Part shown: positions 1 to 7,980 of the stretch, piece by piece | Position numbering within the stretch: position 1 is the stretch's first letter | How the letters are laid out: each line of letters opens with the position of its first letter | Assembly: GCA_900554255.1 (NCBI GenBank) | Contig: USGN01000038.1 | Span: 1-9,404, forward strand | Reading direction: 5' to 3' | DNA: 9,404 bases | DNA from: an uncultured Collinsella sp. | GTDB lineage: Bacteria; Actinomycetota; Coriobacteriia; Coriobacteriales; Coriobacteriaceae | Notes under the pieces: generated by a model | The model's input: the letters and a program-made list of their open reading frames with translations, nothing else | Database searches by the model: none | What the model was told of the DNA's origin: nothing | Made by a program: the position numbers and the translations under genes

Positions 1-2
1 TC

Positions 3-82
3 CCGCGAAGAGTGTCCCCAACGACTAGTCATTCAAGAACGTCCCCAATGACTAGTCGTTTAAGAACGTCCCCAATGACTAG
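3..82. repeat. 27-base tandem repeat, two full units plus partial ends
   Basis: Two complete 27-base units lie at 14-40 and 41-67, and the first 15 bases of a third at 68-82. Bases 3-13 look like a degraded end of an earlier unit. Each unit starts GTCCCCAA, carries the palindrome GACTAGTC and ends AAGAAC. The 14-base cores of units 1 and 2 (20-33 and 47-60) are exact reverse complements of each other, so the pair can fold into a hairpin. The match stops at 82, and the TAG stop of the HAD gene (81-79 on the minus strand) lies in the last bases of the repeat. This looks like a mobile or expanding intergenic repeat. A REP-like origin is inference only. Confidence 0.85.
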
Positions 83-921
83 GCGATGGCGGCCATGATG
101 GTGCGGGCGACGCCGTCGTGGTCGTTATCGTATTCGGTGATGGCGTCGGCGGCCTCGCGGTCCTCGGGCTCGGCGTTGATCATGGCCATGCCATGGCCCG
201 CTGCCTGCAGCATGGGGATGTCGTTGATGTTGTCGCCGAACGCCCAGGCGTCGGCGAGACGCTCGCCTAAGTGCTCGCATAGCCACGTGAGGGCCGTTCC
301 CTTGGTGGCGCCCTCGCCCATGACCTCGATATTCATGGCGTACGAACGCGTGACCTCAATGCCTCCGAGCGTGTCGAGCTCCGCCGCGATGGCGTCGCGA
401 TCGGCCGGGTCGTGCCAGTACATGGCGATGCGTTCGAGCGTCTCGACCTCGTCGATCTTGCTGTCGATATCCATGTCGATCGGTGTTCGTGTGCGCTTGA
501 GCGAAGCTGCGATGTGGGGGTCGCCGCCGCAGAACTCATCCAGGCGCGTGTAGAGCGAGCGGGGGAGGAAGCACCGCCCGTCCGCGAAGATATCGAAGGT
601 GACGTCATGGCCGGCGGCAATGCTATGGACGCGGTGGGCGATGGCGCGGTCGAGCGGTCGGCTCAAAATGCGCGTAGCACGTGAGGTATCGGTGGGCGTA
701 CCGTCGTCGAGCTGCCAGACGCTGGCGCCGTTGGCGCAGACCGCGTAGTGTACGGCGGGGTGGGCGAGGATGGGCTCAAAGATGCCCGACAGCGGGCGCC
801 CCGTGCAAGGCACAAACTCAATACCGCGGCGCGCGAGCTCGTCGAGCATTGCCCAGGTGGCGTCGCTCATCTGCTTATCGCTCGTCAGCAGCGTTCCATC
901 CATGTCGGAAAACACAATCAT
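79..921 (-). CDS. Cof-type HAD-IIB family phosphatase
   Basis: A 280-residue cytosolic HAD-superfamily hydrolase of the Cof/YidA type. These enzymes dephosphorylate small sugar phosphates, nucleotides or cofactors through an aspartyl-phosphate intermediate; the substrate here cannot be told. All four motifs are visible: motif I DMDGTLL at residues 6-12 (nucleophile Asp6, general acid Asp8), motif II Thr40 in CTGRP, motif III Lys207 in GATKGTAL, and motif IV GDNINDIPML at 229-238 (metal-binding Asp230 and Asp234). The type IIB cap lies between about 85 and 195. Length is normal for the family. The start is supported by AGAAAGGA at 938-931, nine bases before ATG. It lies downstream of gltA, with a terminator hairpin almost touching its ribosome binding site, so it probably depends on read-through or attenuation. 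Its TAG stop lies inside a tandem repeat. Confidence 0.93.
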   Translation of the reverse strand: MIVFSDMDGTLLTSDKQMSDATWAMLDELARRGIEFVPCTGRPLSGIFEPILAHPAVHYAVCANGASVWQLDDGTPTDTSRATRILSRPLDRAIAHRVHSIAAGHDVTFDIFADGRCFLPRSLYTRLDEFCGGDPHIAASLKRTRTPIDMDIDSKIDEVETLERIAMYWHDPADRDAIAAELDTLGGIEVTRSYAMNIEVMGEGATKGTALTWLCEHLGERLADAWAFGDNINDIPMLQAAGHGMAMINAEPEDREAADAITEYDNDHDGVARTIMAAIA

Positions 922-945
922 TTGTTGCGATCCTTTCTACTGGCA

Positions 946-986
946 TAAAAAGCGTGGCCGAGGGCGGTGATGCCCTGGCCACGCTT
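946..986 (-). terminator. Intrinsic terminator after gltA
   Basis: On the minus strand the arm at 986-977 (AAGCGTGGCC) pairs perfectly with 959-950, and AGGGC at 976-972 pairs with GCCCT at 965-961. Only G960 is bulged, leaving a six-base loop. The 3' arm runs into TTTTT (951-947), giving a classical intrinsic terminator for leftward transcription. There is no T-run on the plus side, so it is one-directional. It ends about eight bases before the ribosome binding site of the HAD gene. Confidence 0.88.
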
Positions 987-1008
987 GGGTTCTATAACGG
1001 TCCGCGTC

Positions 1009-2427
1009 CTAGCGATCGGCGAGCGGCTTGTACTCCAGCGGCTCGATAACCGGGCGATACGCGGGACGGATGATGCGATGCGCGCAGAAGAGCTCTTCCA
1101 TGCGGTGCGCCGACCAGCCGGCCATGCGGGCAACGGCGAACAGCGGCGTAAAGAGCGTCTCGGGCACGCCGAGCATCTTGTAGATAAAGCCTGTGTACAG
1201 GTCGATGTTGGCGCAGATGGGCTTGGTCATGCCGTGATCGCGCATCACTTGCGGGGCCAGGCGCTCGATGCGCTCGATGAGCGCGAACTCATCGCCCAGG
1301 TCCTTCTTGGCGGCAAGCGTGCGCGCGTAACGGCGGCACACCTCGGCGCGCGGGTCGCTCAGCGTGTAGACGGCGTGGCCCATACCGTAGATGAGGCCCG
1401 TGCCGTCGAAGGCCTGCTTGTCGAGAATCTTGCCCAGATAGGTTGCGACCTCGTCCTCGTCCTCCCAATTGGAAACATGCGCGCGGATGTCCTCGTGCAT
1501 GGACACGACCTTGGCGTTGGCGCCGCCGTGGCGTGGGCCCTTGAGCGAGCCGATGGCCGCGGCGTAGGCGGAGTACGGGTCGGTGGCCGAAGACGACAGC
1601 ACGCGGCAAGCGAAGGTGGAGTTGTTGCCGCCGCCGTGCTCGGCATGCAGCATGAGCATCACGTCGAGCAGCATGGCCTCGTCGCGGGTGAATGCCATGC
1701 CGCCGCGCAGCACCTGCAGGATGGTCTCGGCGGTGGAGAGACCGGGCGTGGGGTGCGGCACGTGAACCTCGGAGCCGCGAAGCTTGGCAATCGAGGCCAT
1801 GTGTGCGAAGGCGGCGATGCGCGGGAGACGTGCGAGCATGGAAATGGCGACGTCGATTTCGTGCTCGGGCGTGATCACGTCTGGTTCGGCATCGAAGGCG
1901 TAGAGCAGCAGCACGGCGCGCTGGAGCACGTTCATGATGCTCGACGACACCGTGGTCATGGGGAACTCTTTGACGTACTCGTCGCTCAGATGTCTAAAGG
2001 CACCTAGGCGCTCGCAGAAGCCGTCGAGCTCTTCCTTGTTGGGCAGCGAACCCGTGATAAGCAGATAGGCGACTTCCTCGTAGCCGTAGCGATTCTCGGC
2101 CTGGGCATTGTTGACCAGATCCTCGATGCTGTAGCCGCGAAGCGTGAGCTTGCCCTGATCGGGCACGACCTTTCCGTCGACCTTGTTGTAGCCGTGCACA
2201 TCCGAGATGCGAGTGAGGCCCGCGACCACGCCCGAGCCGTCGGCATTGCGCAGGCCGCGCTTGACATTGTGCTCAACAAATAGGCCCTCGTCATAAGGGT
2301 CAGTCGGCAGGCCATAGTAGAGATTTTCGCTTTCGGGCGAAATCTGGCGGCTCGCTTCGTAATCCAAGACCAGGCGGCTCAGGTGGTCGTCGAAGCGGTA
2401 ATAGATTTTCTTGGCGTCGTAGGCCAT
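1009..2427 (-). CDS. gltA: Citrate synthase
   Basis: A 472-residue citrate synthase that condenses acetyl-CoA and oxaloacetate to citrate and CoA in the cytosol. In an anaerobe this probably feeds an oxidative branch towards 2-oxoglutarate and glutamate. The catalytic triad is visible by comparison with pig and E. coli enzymes: His264 in HAEHGGGNNSTF, His300 in GPRHGGAN and Asp409 in NIDLYTG. The substrate-binding stretch reads GMGHAVYTLSDPRA (348-361), where many bacterial enzymes have GHRVYK; I recall this form from anaerobe-type enzymes of about 450 residues. The N-terminal extension of about 60 residues before the core is a feature of that type. The ATG has a strong GGAGAGGAG site (2441-2433) five bases upstream. 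It follows the ACT gene by 77 bases with no terminator between, so the two probably share a transcript. A strong terminator follows it. 2-methylcitrate synthase is an alternative, but no prp genes are visible nearby. Confidence 0.93.
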   Translation of the reverse strand: MAYDAKKIYYRFDDHLSRLVLDYEASRQISPESENLYYGLPTDPYDEGLFVEHNVKRGLRNADGSGVVAGLTRISDVHGYNKVDGKVVPDQGKLTLRGYSIEDLVNNAQAENRYGYEEVAYLLITGSLPNKEELDGFCERLGAFRHLSDEYVKEFPMTTVSSSIMNVLQRAVLLLYAFDAEPDVITPEHEIDVAISMLARLPRIAAFAHMASIAKLRGSEVHVPHPTPGLSTAETILQVLRGGMAFTRDEAMLLDVMLMLHAEHGGGNNSTFACRVLSSSATDPYSAYAAAIGSLKGPRHGGANAKVVSMHEDIRAHVSNWEDEDEVATYLGKILDKQAFDGTGLIYGMGHAVYTLSDPRAEVCRRYARTLAAKKDLGDEFALIERIERLAPQVMRDHGMTKPICANIDLYTGFIYKMLGVPETLFTPLFAVARMAGWSAHRMEELFCAHRIIRPAYRPVIEPLEYKPLADR

Positions 2428-2504
2428 GCGCGCTCCTCTCCGGGCCGCATCGGGGTGACTTGCATGGGCATGCGCGCGTCAGGCTATCCCCAGCGGCTTG
2501 CTCG

Positions 2505-2792
2505 CTACAGGCGGTACATAAAGTTGAAGACGTCCTCGCGCTGGATGGACACGTTGACGCCCGAAAGCTCGCCGGCCTCGGCCAGCGCCTTCTGCAGCTC
2601 GGCGAAGTCGAGCTTGGACTCGGCGGTATCGGCCAGCATGGTCATGGTGAAGATGTCCTCGATAATGGACTGCGTGATGTCGCGGATGTCGACGTTGGCC
2701 TCGCCTAGGACACGGGTGACGCCGGCGACGATGCCGGGGCGGTTCTTGCCAAGGACGGTGATGACGATACGGGAGGACGAGATCTCGGCCAT
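2505..2792 (-). CDS. ACT domain-containing protein, UPF0237 type
   Basis: A 95-residue protein consisting of one ACT domain, a small-molecule (often amino acid) binding fold. The N-terminal strand-helix reads VITVLGKNRPGIVAGVTRVL (10-29), with the usual NRPGIV turn, followed by NVDIRDITQSI (33-43) and a second half ending EDVFNFMYRL. This matches the short GcvR-like, UPF0237 family. Such genes usually stand next to a DUF711/PFL-family gene; here the next gene on the strand is citrate synthase, so a role in sensing an amino acid made from citrate is possible but speculative. The start has AAAGGG at 2804-2799, six bases before ATG. A likely promoter and palindrome lie 40-70 bases upstream. It ends with TAG. 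Confidence 0.9.
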   Translation of the reverse strand: MAEISSSRIVITVLGKNRPGIVAGVTRVLGEANVDIRDITQSIIEDIFTMTMLADTAESKLDFAELQKALAEAGELSGVNVSIQREDVFNFMYRL

Positions 2793-2839
2793 GGGAAACC
2801 CTTTCGCGTGATTGCGGCGCGCGCGGGGCGCTCCGCTAC

Positions 2840-2862
2840 GGTACAGTGTTCATTATTGTACC
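2840..2862. promoter_or_regulatory. ACT gene promoter (-10) within an operator-like palindrome
   Basis: On the minus strand TACAAT (2860-2855) is a near-consensus -10 box about 63 bases before the ACT start codon. No good -35 box is visible at the right distance. The box lies in a perfect inverted repeat GGTACA, 11 bases, TGTACC (2840-2845 and 2857-2862), the spacing of a dimeric repressor site. The promoter is plausible; the operator reading is inference. Confidence 0.4.
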
Positions 2863-2985
2863 TGTCTGGCGCCAAAAGGGGTGTGCTTACTGCGGCGTTA
2901 CACGTCTGCAACATGGGTGAAGGCTCGTCGGGGTGCGTGCTCGCTGCGGTTGGCCACGCCGCCCTGCACAAAGACCGTGAACCTT

Positions 2986-3014
2986 TTGTGGGACGCGCGA
3001 CGCCGTGGTACCAT
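2986..3014 (+). promoter_or_regulatory. rpmE promoter
   Basis: TTGTGG (2986-2991) is followed after exactly 17 bases by TACCAT (3009-3014), with the extended -10 dinucleotide TG at 3006-3007. This fits a housekeeping sigma-70-type promoter. It would start RNA near 3021 and give a leader of about 78 bases before rpmE. Confidence 0.6.
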
Positions 3015-3027
3015 AGCCAAGTTTGTT

Positions 3028-3093
3028 GTCTTGGTCGGAAACCAAGACGCCTTATGCGCTGATCGGTAACCAGCGCCTGACCAATAAGGAGTC
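3028..3093 (+). promoter_or_regulatory. Structured rpmE leader, probable L31 autoregulatory element
   Basis: Hairpin A: GTCTTGGT (3028-3035) pairs perfectly with ACCAAGAC (3041-3048) around loop CGGAA. Hairpin B: GCGCTG (3056-3061) pairs with CAGCGC (3071-3076). A third stem pairs CCTTAT (3050-3055) with ATAAGG (3084-3089). That stem covers the ribosome binding site AAGGAG (3086-3091) and can extend to 3046-3055 with 3084-3093 with one mismatch. TTGGTC (3031-3036) could instead pair with GACCAA (3079-3084), so the folds compete. Ribosomal-protein leaders ahead of rpmE are known in several bacterial groups, and I recall a Coriobacteria class. Identity with that class was not tested. Confidence 0.7.
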
Positions 3094-3098
3094 CTACC

Positions 3099-3524
3099 AT
3101 GAAGCAGGGTATCCATCCCCAGTATGTCGAGTGCACGGTGACGTGCTCCTGCGGCAACACCTTCAAGACGCACGCTACCGTGTCCGAGATGAAGGTTGAG
3201 CTTTGCAACGAGTGCCACCCGTTCTACACCGGCCAGCAGAAGTTCGTCGACACCGGTGGACGCGTCCAGCGCTTCGCCGACAAGTTCGGTGGCGCCGCTG
3301 CCGCCCAGCTCAAGAAGGCCGAGGAGGCCAAGGCTGCCAAGGCTGCCAAGGCTGCTGAGGCCGAGGCCGCTCGCAAGGCCGCCGCTGAGGCTAAGGCTGC
3401 CGAGAAGGCTAAGCGTGCCGCTAAGTTCGCCGAGGAGGCTGCCAAGCAGGCTGCTGAGGCTCCCGCAGAGGCTCCCGTCGAGGAGGCCGCTGCCGAGGCC
3501 GAGACCACCGAGGCTGCTGAGTAA
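3099..3524 (+). CDS. rpmE: 50S ribosomal protein L31 with long Ala/Lys/Glu C-terminal tail
   Basis: Residues 1-65 are a complete zinc-binding (C+ type) L31, which bridges the large and small ribosomal subunits. It starts MKQGIHPQY and has the four zinc cysteines Cys16, Cys18, Cys36 and Cys39, then [20 protein letters not shown]. Normal L31 has about 65-85 residues. This one has 141, with a tail from about residue 66 made almost only of Ala, Lys, Glu and a few Arg. The tail is rich in Lys up to about residue 113 and acidic at the end ([18 protein letters not shown]). It looks like a helical or disordered low-complexity extension. The start has AAGGAG seven bases upstream (3086-3091). It is transcribed alone, with its own promoter, leader and terminator. 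The core identity is secure; the tail's role is unknown. Confidence 0.96.
   Translation: MKQGIHPQYVECTVTCSCGNTFKTHATVSEMKVELCNECHPFYTGQQKFVDTGGRVQRFADKFGGAAAAQLKKAEEAKAAKAAKAAEAEAARKAAAEAKAAEKAKRAAKFAEEAAKQAAEAPAEAPVEEAAAEAETTEAAE
3305..3520 (+). repeat. Low-complexity GCC/AAG/GAG codon repeat in rpmE
   Basis: The part of rpmE encoding the tail is built from imperfect repeats of short units such as GCCAAGGCT and GAGGCC, encoding AAK and AE patterns. Three near-identical AAGGCTGCC-type copies stand in a row around 3330-3355. Such tracts can expand or contract by slippage in multiples of three bases. Confidence 0.65.
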
Positions 3525-3561
3525 ATAGCTCGCCGCGGAATCACTCGCATTCATGGCATGA

Positions 3562-3597
3562 GGGCCGTGCATCCATTTGGGTGCGCGGCCCTTTTCT
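3562..3597 (+). terminator. Intrinsic terminator of rpmE
   Basis: GGGCCGTGCATCC (3562-3574) pairs with GGGTGCGCGGCCC (3579-3591) over 13 base pairs, two of them G-T wobbles, around loop ATTT. TTTTCT follows directly. It stands 38 bases after the rpmE stop. Its hairpin core recurs almost exactly in the hairpin ahead of the YitT gene. Confidence 0.92.
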
Positions 3598-3604
3598 ATT
3601 GGTG

Positions 3605-3656
3605 AAACGAACCTGTTCCCATGGCACCAGATTGGTGCGAGGGGGCAGGTTCGTTT
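3605..3656. repeat. Large imperfect palindrome 1 (REP-like)
   Basis: Outer arms AAACGAACCTG (3605-3615) and CAGGTTCGTTT (3646-3656) are perfect 11-base inverted repeats. TTCCC (3616-3620) can pair with GGGGG (3641-3645) using two wobbles, and the centre GCACCA (3624-3629) pairs with TGGTGC (3633-3638) around loop GAT. The whole forms one hairpin of about 52 bases. No T-run follows, so it is not a terminator. It shares AACCTG/CAGGTT arms with the next palindrome. Confidence 0.8.
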
Positions 3657-3693
3657 GCGCCAAATGGCAGAGAGACGGCGTTTGCCCAGATAA

Positions 3694-3730
3694 AACCTGC
3701 CAAAATAAACCTGTCCCTTTTTGGCAGGTT
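3694..3730. repeat. Palindrome 2 (REP-like)
   Basis: AACCTGCCAAAA (3694-3705) and TTTTGGCAGGTT (3719-3730) are perfect 12-base inverted repeats around a 13-base loop. The loop itself holds AAACCTGTCC, a direct repeat of the left arm (AAACCTGCC). On the plus strand no T-run follows; on the minus strand only a weak one does. Together with palindrome 1 it forms a small cluster of related repeats upstream of secA. Confidence 0.8.
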
Positions 3731-3792
3731 GGTCGTAGTTATTACGTGGCGGTCGAGGTCGACCGTATAGGCCGCGCCTTGTTTGGCTAAAG

Positions 3793-3798
3793 TACAAT
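3793..3798 (+). promoter_or_regulatory. Candidate -10 box of the secA promoter
   Basis: TACAAT stands about 62 bases before the secA start codon. I see no good -35 hexamer 16-18 bases upstream. The context AGTACAATCAT resembles the candidate -10 of the ACT gene (GGTACAATAAT) and the rpmE -10 (GGTACCATAGC), which supports it somewhat. Confidence 0.4.
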
Positions 3799-3813
3799 CA
3801 TCTGTGTTTAACT

Positions 3814-3838
3814 CGCCCGCAGCTGCACGGCGTGGGCG
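3814..3838 (+). other. Hairpin in the secA leader
   Basis: CGCCC (3814-3818) pairs with GGGCG (3834-3838), extended inward by a G-T and a C-G pair, around an 11-base loop that contains the palindrome GCAGCTGC's right part. It ends nine bases before the secA ribosome binding site and does not cover it. A regulatory role is possible but not shown. Confidence 0.4.
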
Positions 3839-3847
3839 ATGGCCAAA

Positions 3848-3852
3848 AAGGA
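3848..3852 (+). promoter_or_regulatory. secA ribosome binding site that decides the start
   Basis: AAGGA ends eight bases before ATG at 3860. The in-frame ATG at 3839 has no ribosome binding site, and its first codons would themselves form this site. The product then starts MGFMSKLLSF, the usual SecA beginning. Confidence 0.8.
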
Positions 3853-3859
3853 AAACCAC

Positions 3860-6666
<2,807 letters not shown>

Positions 6667-6667
<1 letters not shown>

Positions 6668-7815
6668 TGGCTGAGGCTTTAGAGGTAACGCCCGCCGAGC
6701 TGGACGCGTTCGCGGACCGGCTCGGCGAGGTCGAGTCGTATCTCCATTTGGACGAAAAGCGCACGCGCGTGACTGAGCTCGAGGCTAAAAGCGTGGCCCC
6801 CGGCTTTTGGGATGATGCCGACGCTGCCCGTGCCACCATGGAGGAGATCGCGCGCACCAAGGAAGATATCGCTGCCGTGGACACCGCGCGTGGCGAGCTT
6901 TCCGATGCCCGCGCCGCGCTGGAGCTTGCCGAGGAGATGGGGGATGACCCCGACGCCGTCGCCCTTCGCGAGGAGGCTACAGCCACGGCTGAGCGCCTGG
7001 CCCGTGCCATCGATGAGCTTGAGCTTTCGAGCTGGTTTACCGGTGAGTTCGATCACGGCGATGCCATTGTGACTATCAAGCCCGGACAGGGTGGTCTGGA
7101 GGCCCAGGACTGGACCTTCATGCTCTTTAAGATGTACATGAAGTACTGCCAGCGTCGCGGCTGGAAGGTCACCATCAACGACTGTCCCGCAGCCGAGGTC
7201 ATCGGCATCGACCGCGCGACCTTTACCGTCGAGGGCAAGGACGCATTTGGCATGCTGCGCGCCGAGGCCGGCGTCCACCGCTTGGTGCGCATCAGCCCCA
7301 CCGACGACAAGAAGCGCCGCCAGACCACGTTTGCCGGCGTCGAGGTCATCCCCGTGCTACCCGATGATATCGACATCGAGATCAGTCCCGACGACATCCG
7401 CGTGGACGTGTACCACGCGAGCGGCCCGGGCGGTCAGGGCGTCAACACCACTGACTCCGCCGTGCGCGTGACGCATTTTCCCAGCGGCATTGTGGTCACC
7501 TGCCAAAACGAGCGCAGCCAGATCCAGAACAAGGCCGCGTGCATGCAGATCCTCAAGGCTCGCCTGTACGAGATTGAGCTCGAGAAGCGCGCCGAGGCGC
7601 TCGATGAGATCCGCGGGCCCAAGACCACGATTGGTTTTGGCAACCAGATTCGCAGCTACGTGCTCTACCCGTACCAGATGGTCAAGGACCTACGCACGGG
7701 CGTGGAGACCAGTAATGTCGAGGCCGTTCTTGACGATGGCGACCTGGACCCGTTTGTTATTGGCTACCATCGCTGGGCCACCGGCAACGCCGATGCAGAA
7801 GGCTCGGAGGTCTAA
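6667..7815 (+). CDS. prfB: Peptide chain release factor 2, with SPT in place of SPF
   Basis: RF2 reads UGA and UAA stop codons in the ribosomal A site and triggers peptide release. The product has 382 residues. The GGQ motif that enters the peptidyl-transferase centre is GPGGQGVNTTDSAVR, with Gly255-Gly256-Gln257. The codon-reading tripeptide, Ser-Pro-Phe in well-known RF2 proteins, reads Ser210-Pro211-Thr212 (RISPTDDKKRR; ACC at 7300-7302). The rest (TFAGVEVIP, CQNERSQIQNK) follows actinobacterial RF2 rather than RF1. The N-terminal domain is read straight through: the place where many bacteria have an in-frame UGA and a +1 shift reads ESYLHLDEK here with no stop, so no programmed frameshift is needed. 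The start has AGGAA (6656-6660) six bases upstream and overlaps the secA stop, suggesting translational coupling and one transcript. It ends with TAA. Confidence 0.96.
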
Positions 7816-7878
7816 AACATCGGGTGGCTTCAAGCCGATGCCAAGCCCAACGGTTGGACGGGTTTGTATCCAGAATAA

Positions 7879-7900
7879 ACCCTGCGCAGGGGTGGTTTTT
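7879..7900 (+). terminator. Possible weak terminator after prfB
   Basis: ACCCT (7879-7883) pairs with GGGGT (7889-7893), one pair being a wobble, around loop GCGCA. GGTTTTT follows. The stem is short, so this is a weak candidate for the end of the secA-prfB transcript. The stronger hairpin at 7941 may do that job instead. Confidence 0.35.
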
Positions 7901-7914
7901 GTCCGGCGAATCGG

Positions 7915-7920
7915 TAGAAT
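7915..7920 (+). promoter_or_regulatory. Candidate -10 box upstream of the YitT gene
   Basis: TAGAAT lies 61 bases before the YitT start codon, in context GGTAGAATCGA like the other -10 candidates here. No clear -35 is visible. If real, the leader RNA would contain the terminator-like hairpin at 7941-7968. Confidence 0.3.
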
Positions 7921-7940
7921 CGAATACAAGAAGAAGTTCA

Positions 7941-7968
7941 AAGCGCATCCGTTTGGGTGCGCTTTTTT
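7941..7968 (+). terminator. Terminator-like hairpin directly ahead of the YitT ribosome binding site
   Basis: AAGCGCATCC (7941-7950) pairs with GGGTGCGCTT (7955-7964), ten pairs with one wobble, around loop GTTT. The 3' arm merges into TTTTTT (7963-7968). It is a textbook intrinsic terminator and may end the secA-prfB transcript, yet it finishes two bases before the YitT ribosome binding site, so it may instead act as an attenuator. Confidence 0.85.
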
Positions 7969-7970
7969 GA

Positions 7971-7976
7971 GGGAGG
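7971..7976 (+). promoter_or_regulatory. Ribosome binding site of the YitT gene, decides the start
   Basis: GGGAGG lies four bases before ATG at 7981. The in-frame GTG at 7957 sits inside the terminator hairpin and has no such site, so ATG 7981 is preferred. Confidence 0.75.
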
Positions 7977-7980
7977 CAGC

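Larger units (their letters stand above)
2793..3098. other. Divergent intergenic region between the ACT gene and rpmE
   Basis: This 306-base stretch holds no credible gene. From left to right it contains the leader and ribosome binding site of the minus-strand ACT gene, a palindrome over its -10 box, about 120 bases (2863-2985) in which I see nothing convincing, then the rpmE promoter and its structured leader. Short open frames across it lack ribosome binding sites or family resemblance. Confidence 0.7.
3525..3859. other. Intergenic region between rpmE and secA
   Basis: This 335-base stretch has no credible gene. In order it holds the rpmE terminator, two large palindromes sharing AACCTG arms, a section without clear signals (3731-3790), a -10-like box and a short hairpin ahead of the secA ribosome binding site. 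Open frames that cross it on either strand follow the palindromes and show no family resemblance. Confidence 0.7.

Noticed and set aside
1..82. CRISPR array
   Set aside because: The 27-base units follow each other directly with no unique spacers, so this is a tandem repeat.
967..2007. A 346-codon open frame on the plus strand opposite gltA
   Set aside because: It is the antisense shadow of a clear citrate synthase gene and its product resembles no family.
3694..3730. Palindrome 2 as a terminator
   Set aside because: On the plus strand it is followed by GGTCG and not a T-run, and rpmE already has a strong terminator upstream.
2898..3797. A 299-codon minus-strand frame across rpmE and the following gap
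   Set aside because: Its Ser/Leu/Gly-rich repetitive part is simply the complement of the Ala/Lys/Glu codons of the L31 tail, and the rest runs through terminator and palindromes.
3839..3859. Upstream in-frame ATG as start of secA
   Set aside because: No ribosome binding site precedes it, whereas AAGGA stands eight bases before ATG 3860 and the product then begins like other SecA proteins.
7957..7980. GTG start for the YitT gene
   Set aside because: It lies within the terminator hairpin without a ribosome binding site; ATG 7981 has GGGAGG just upstream.
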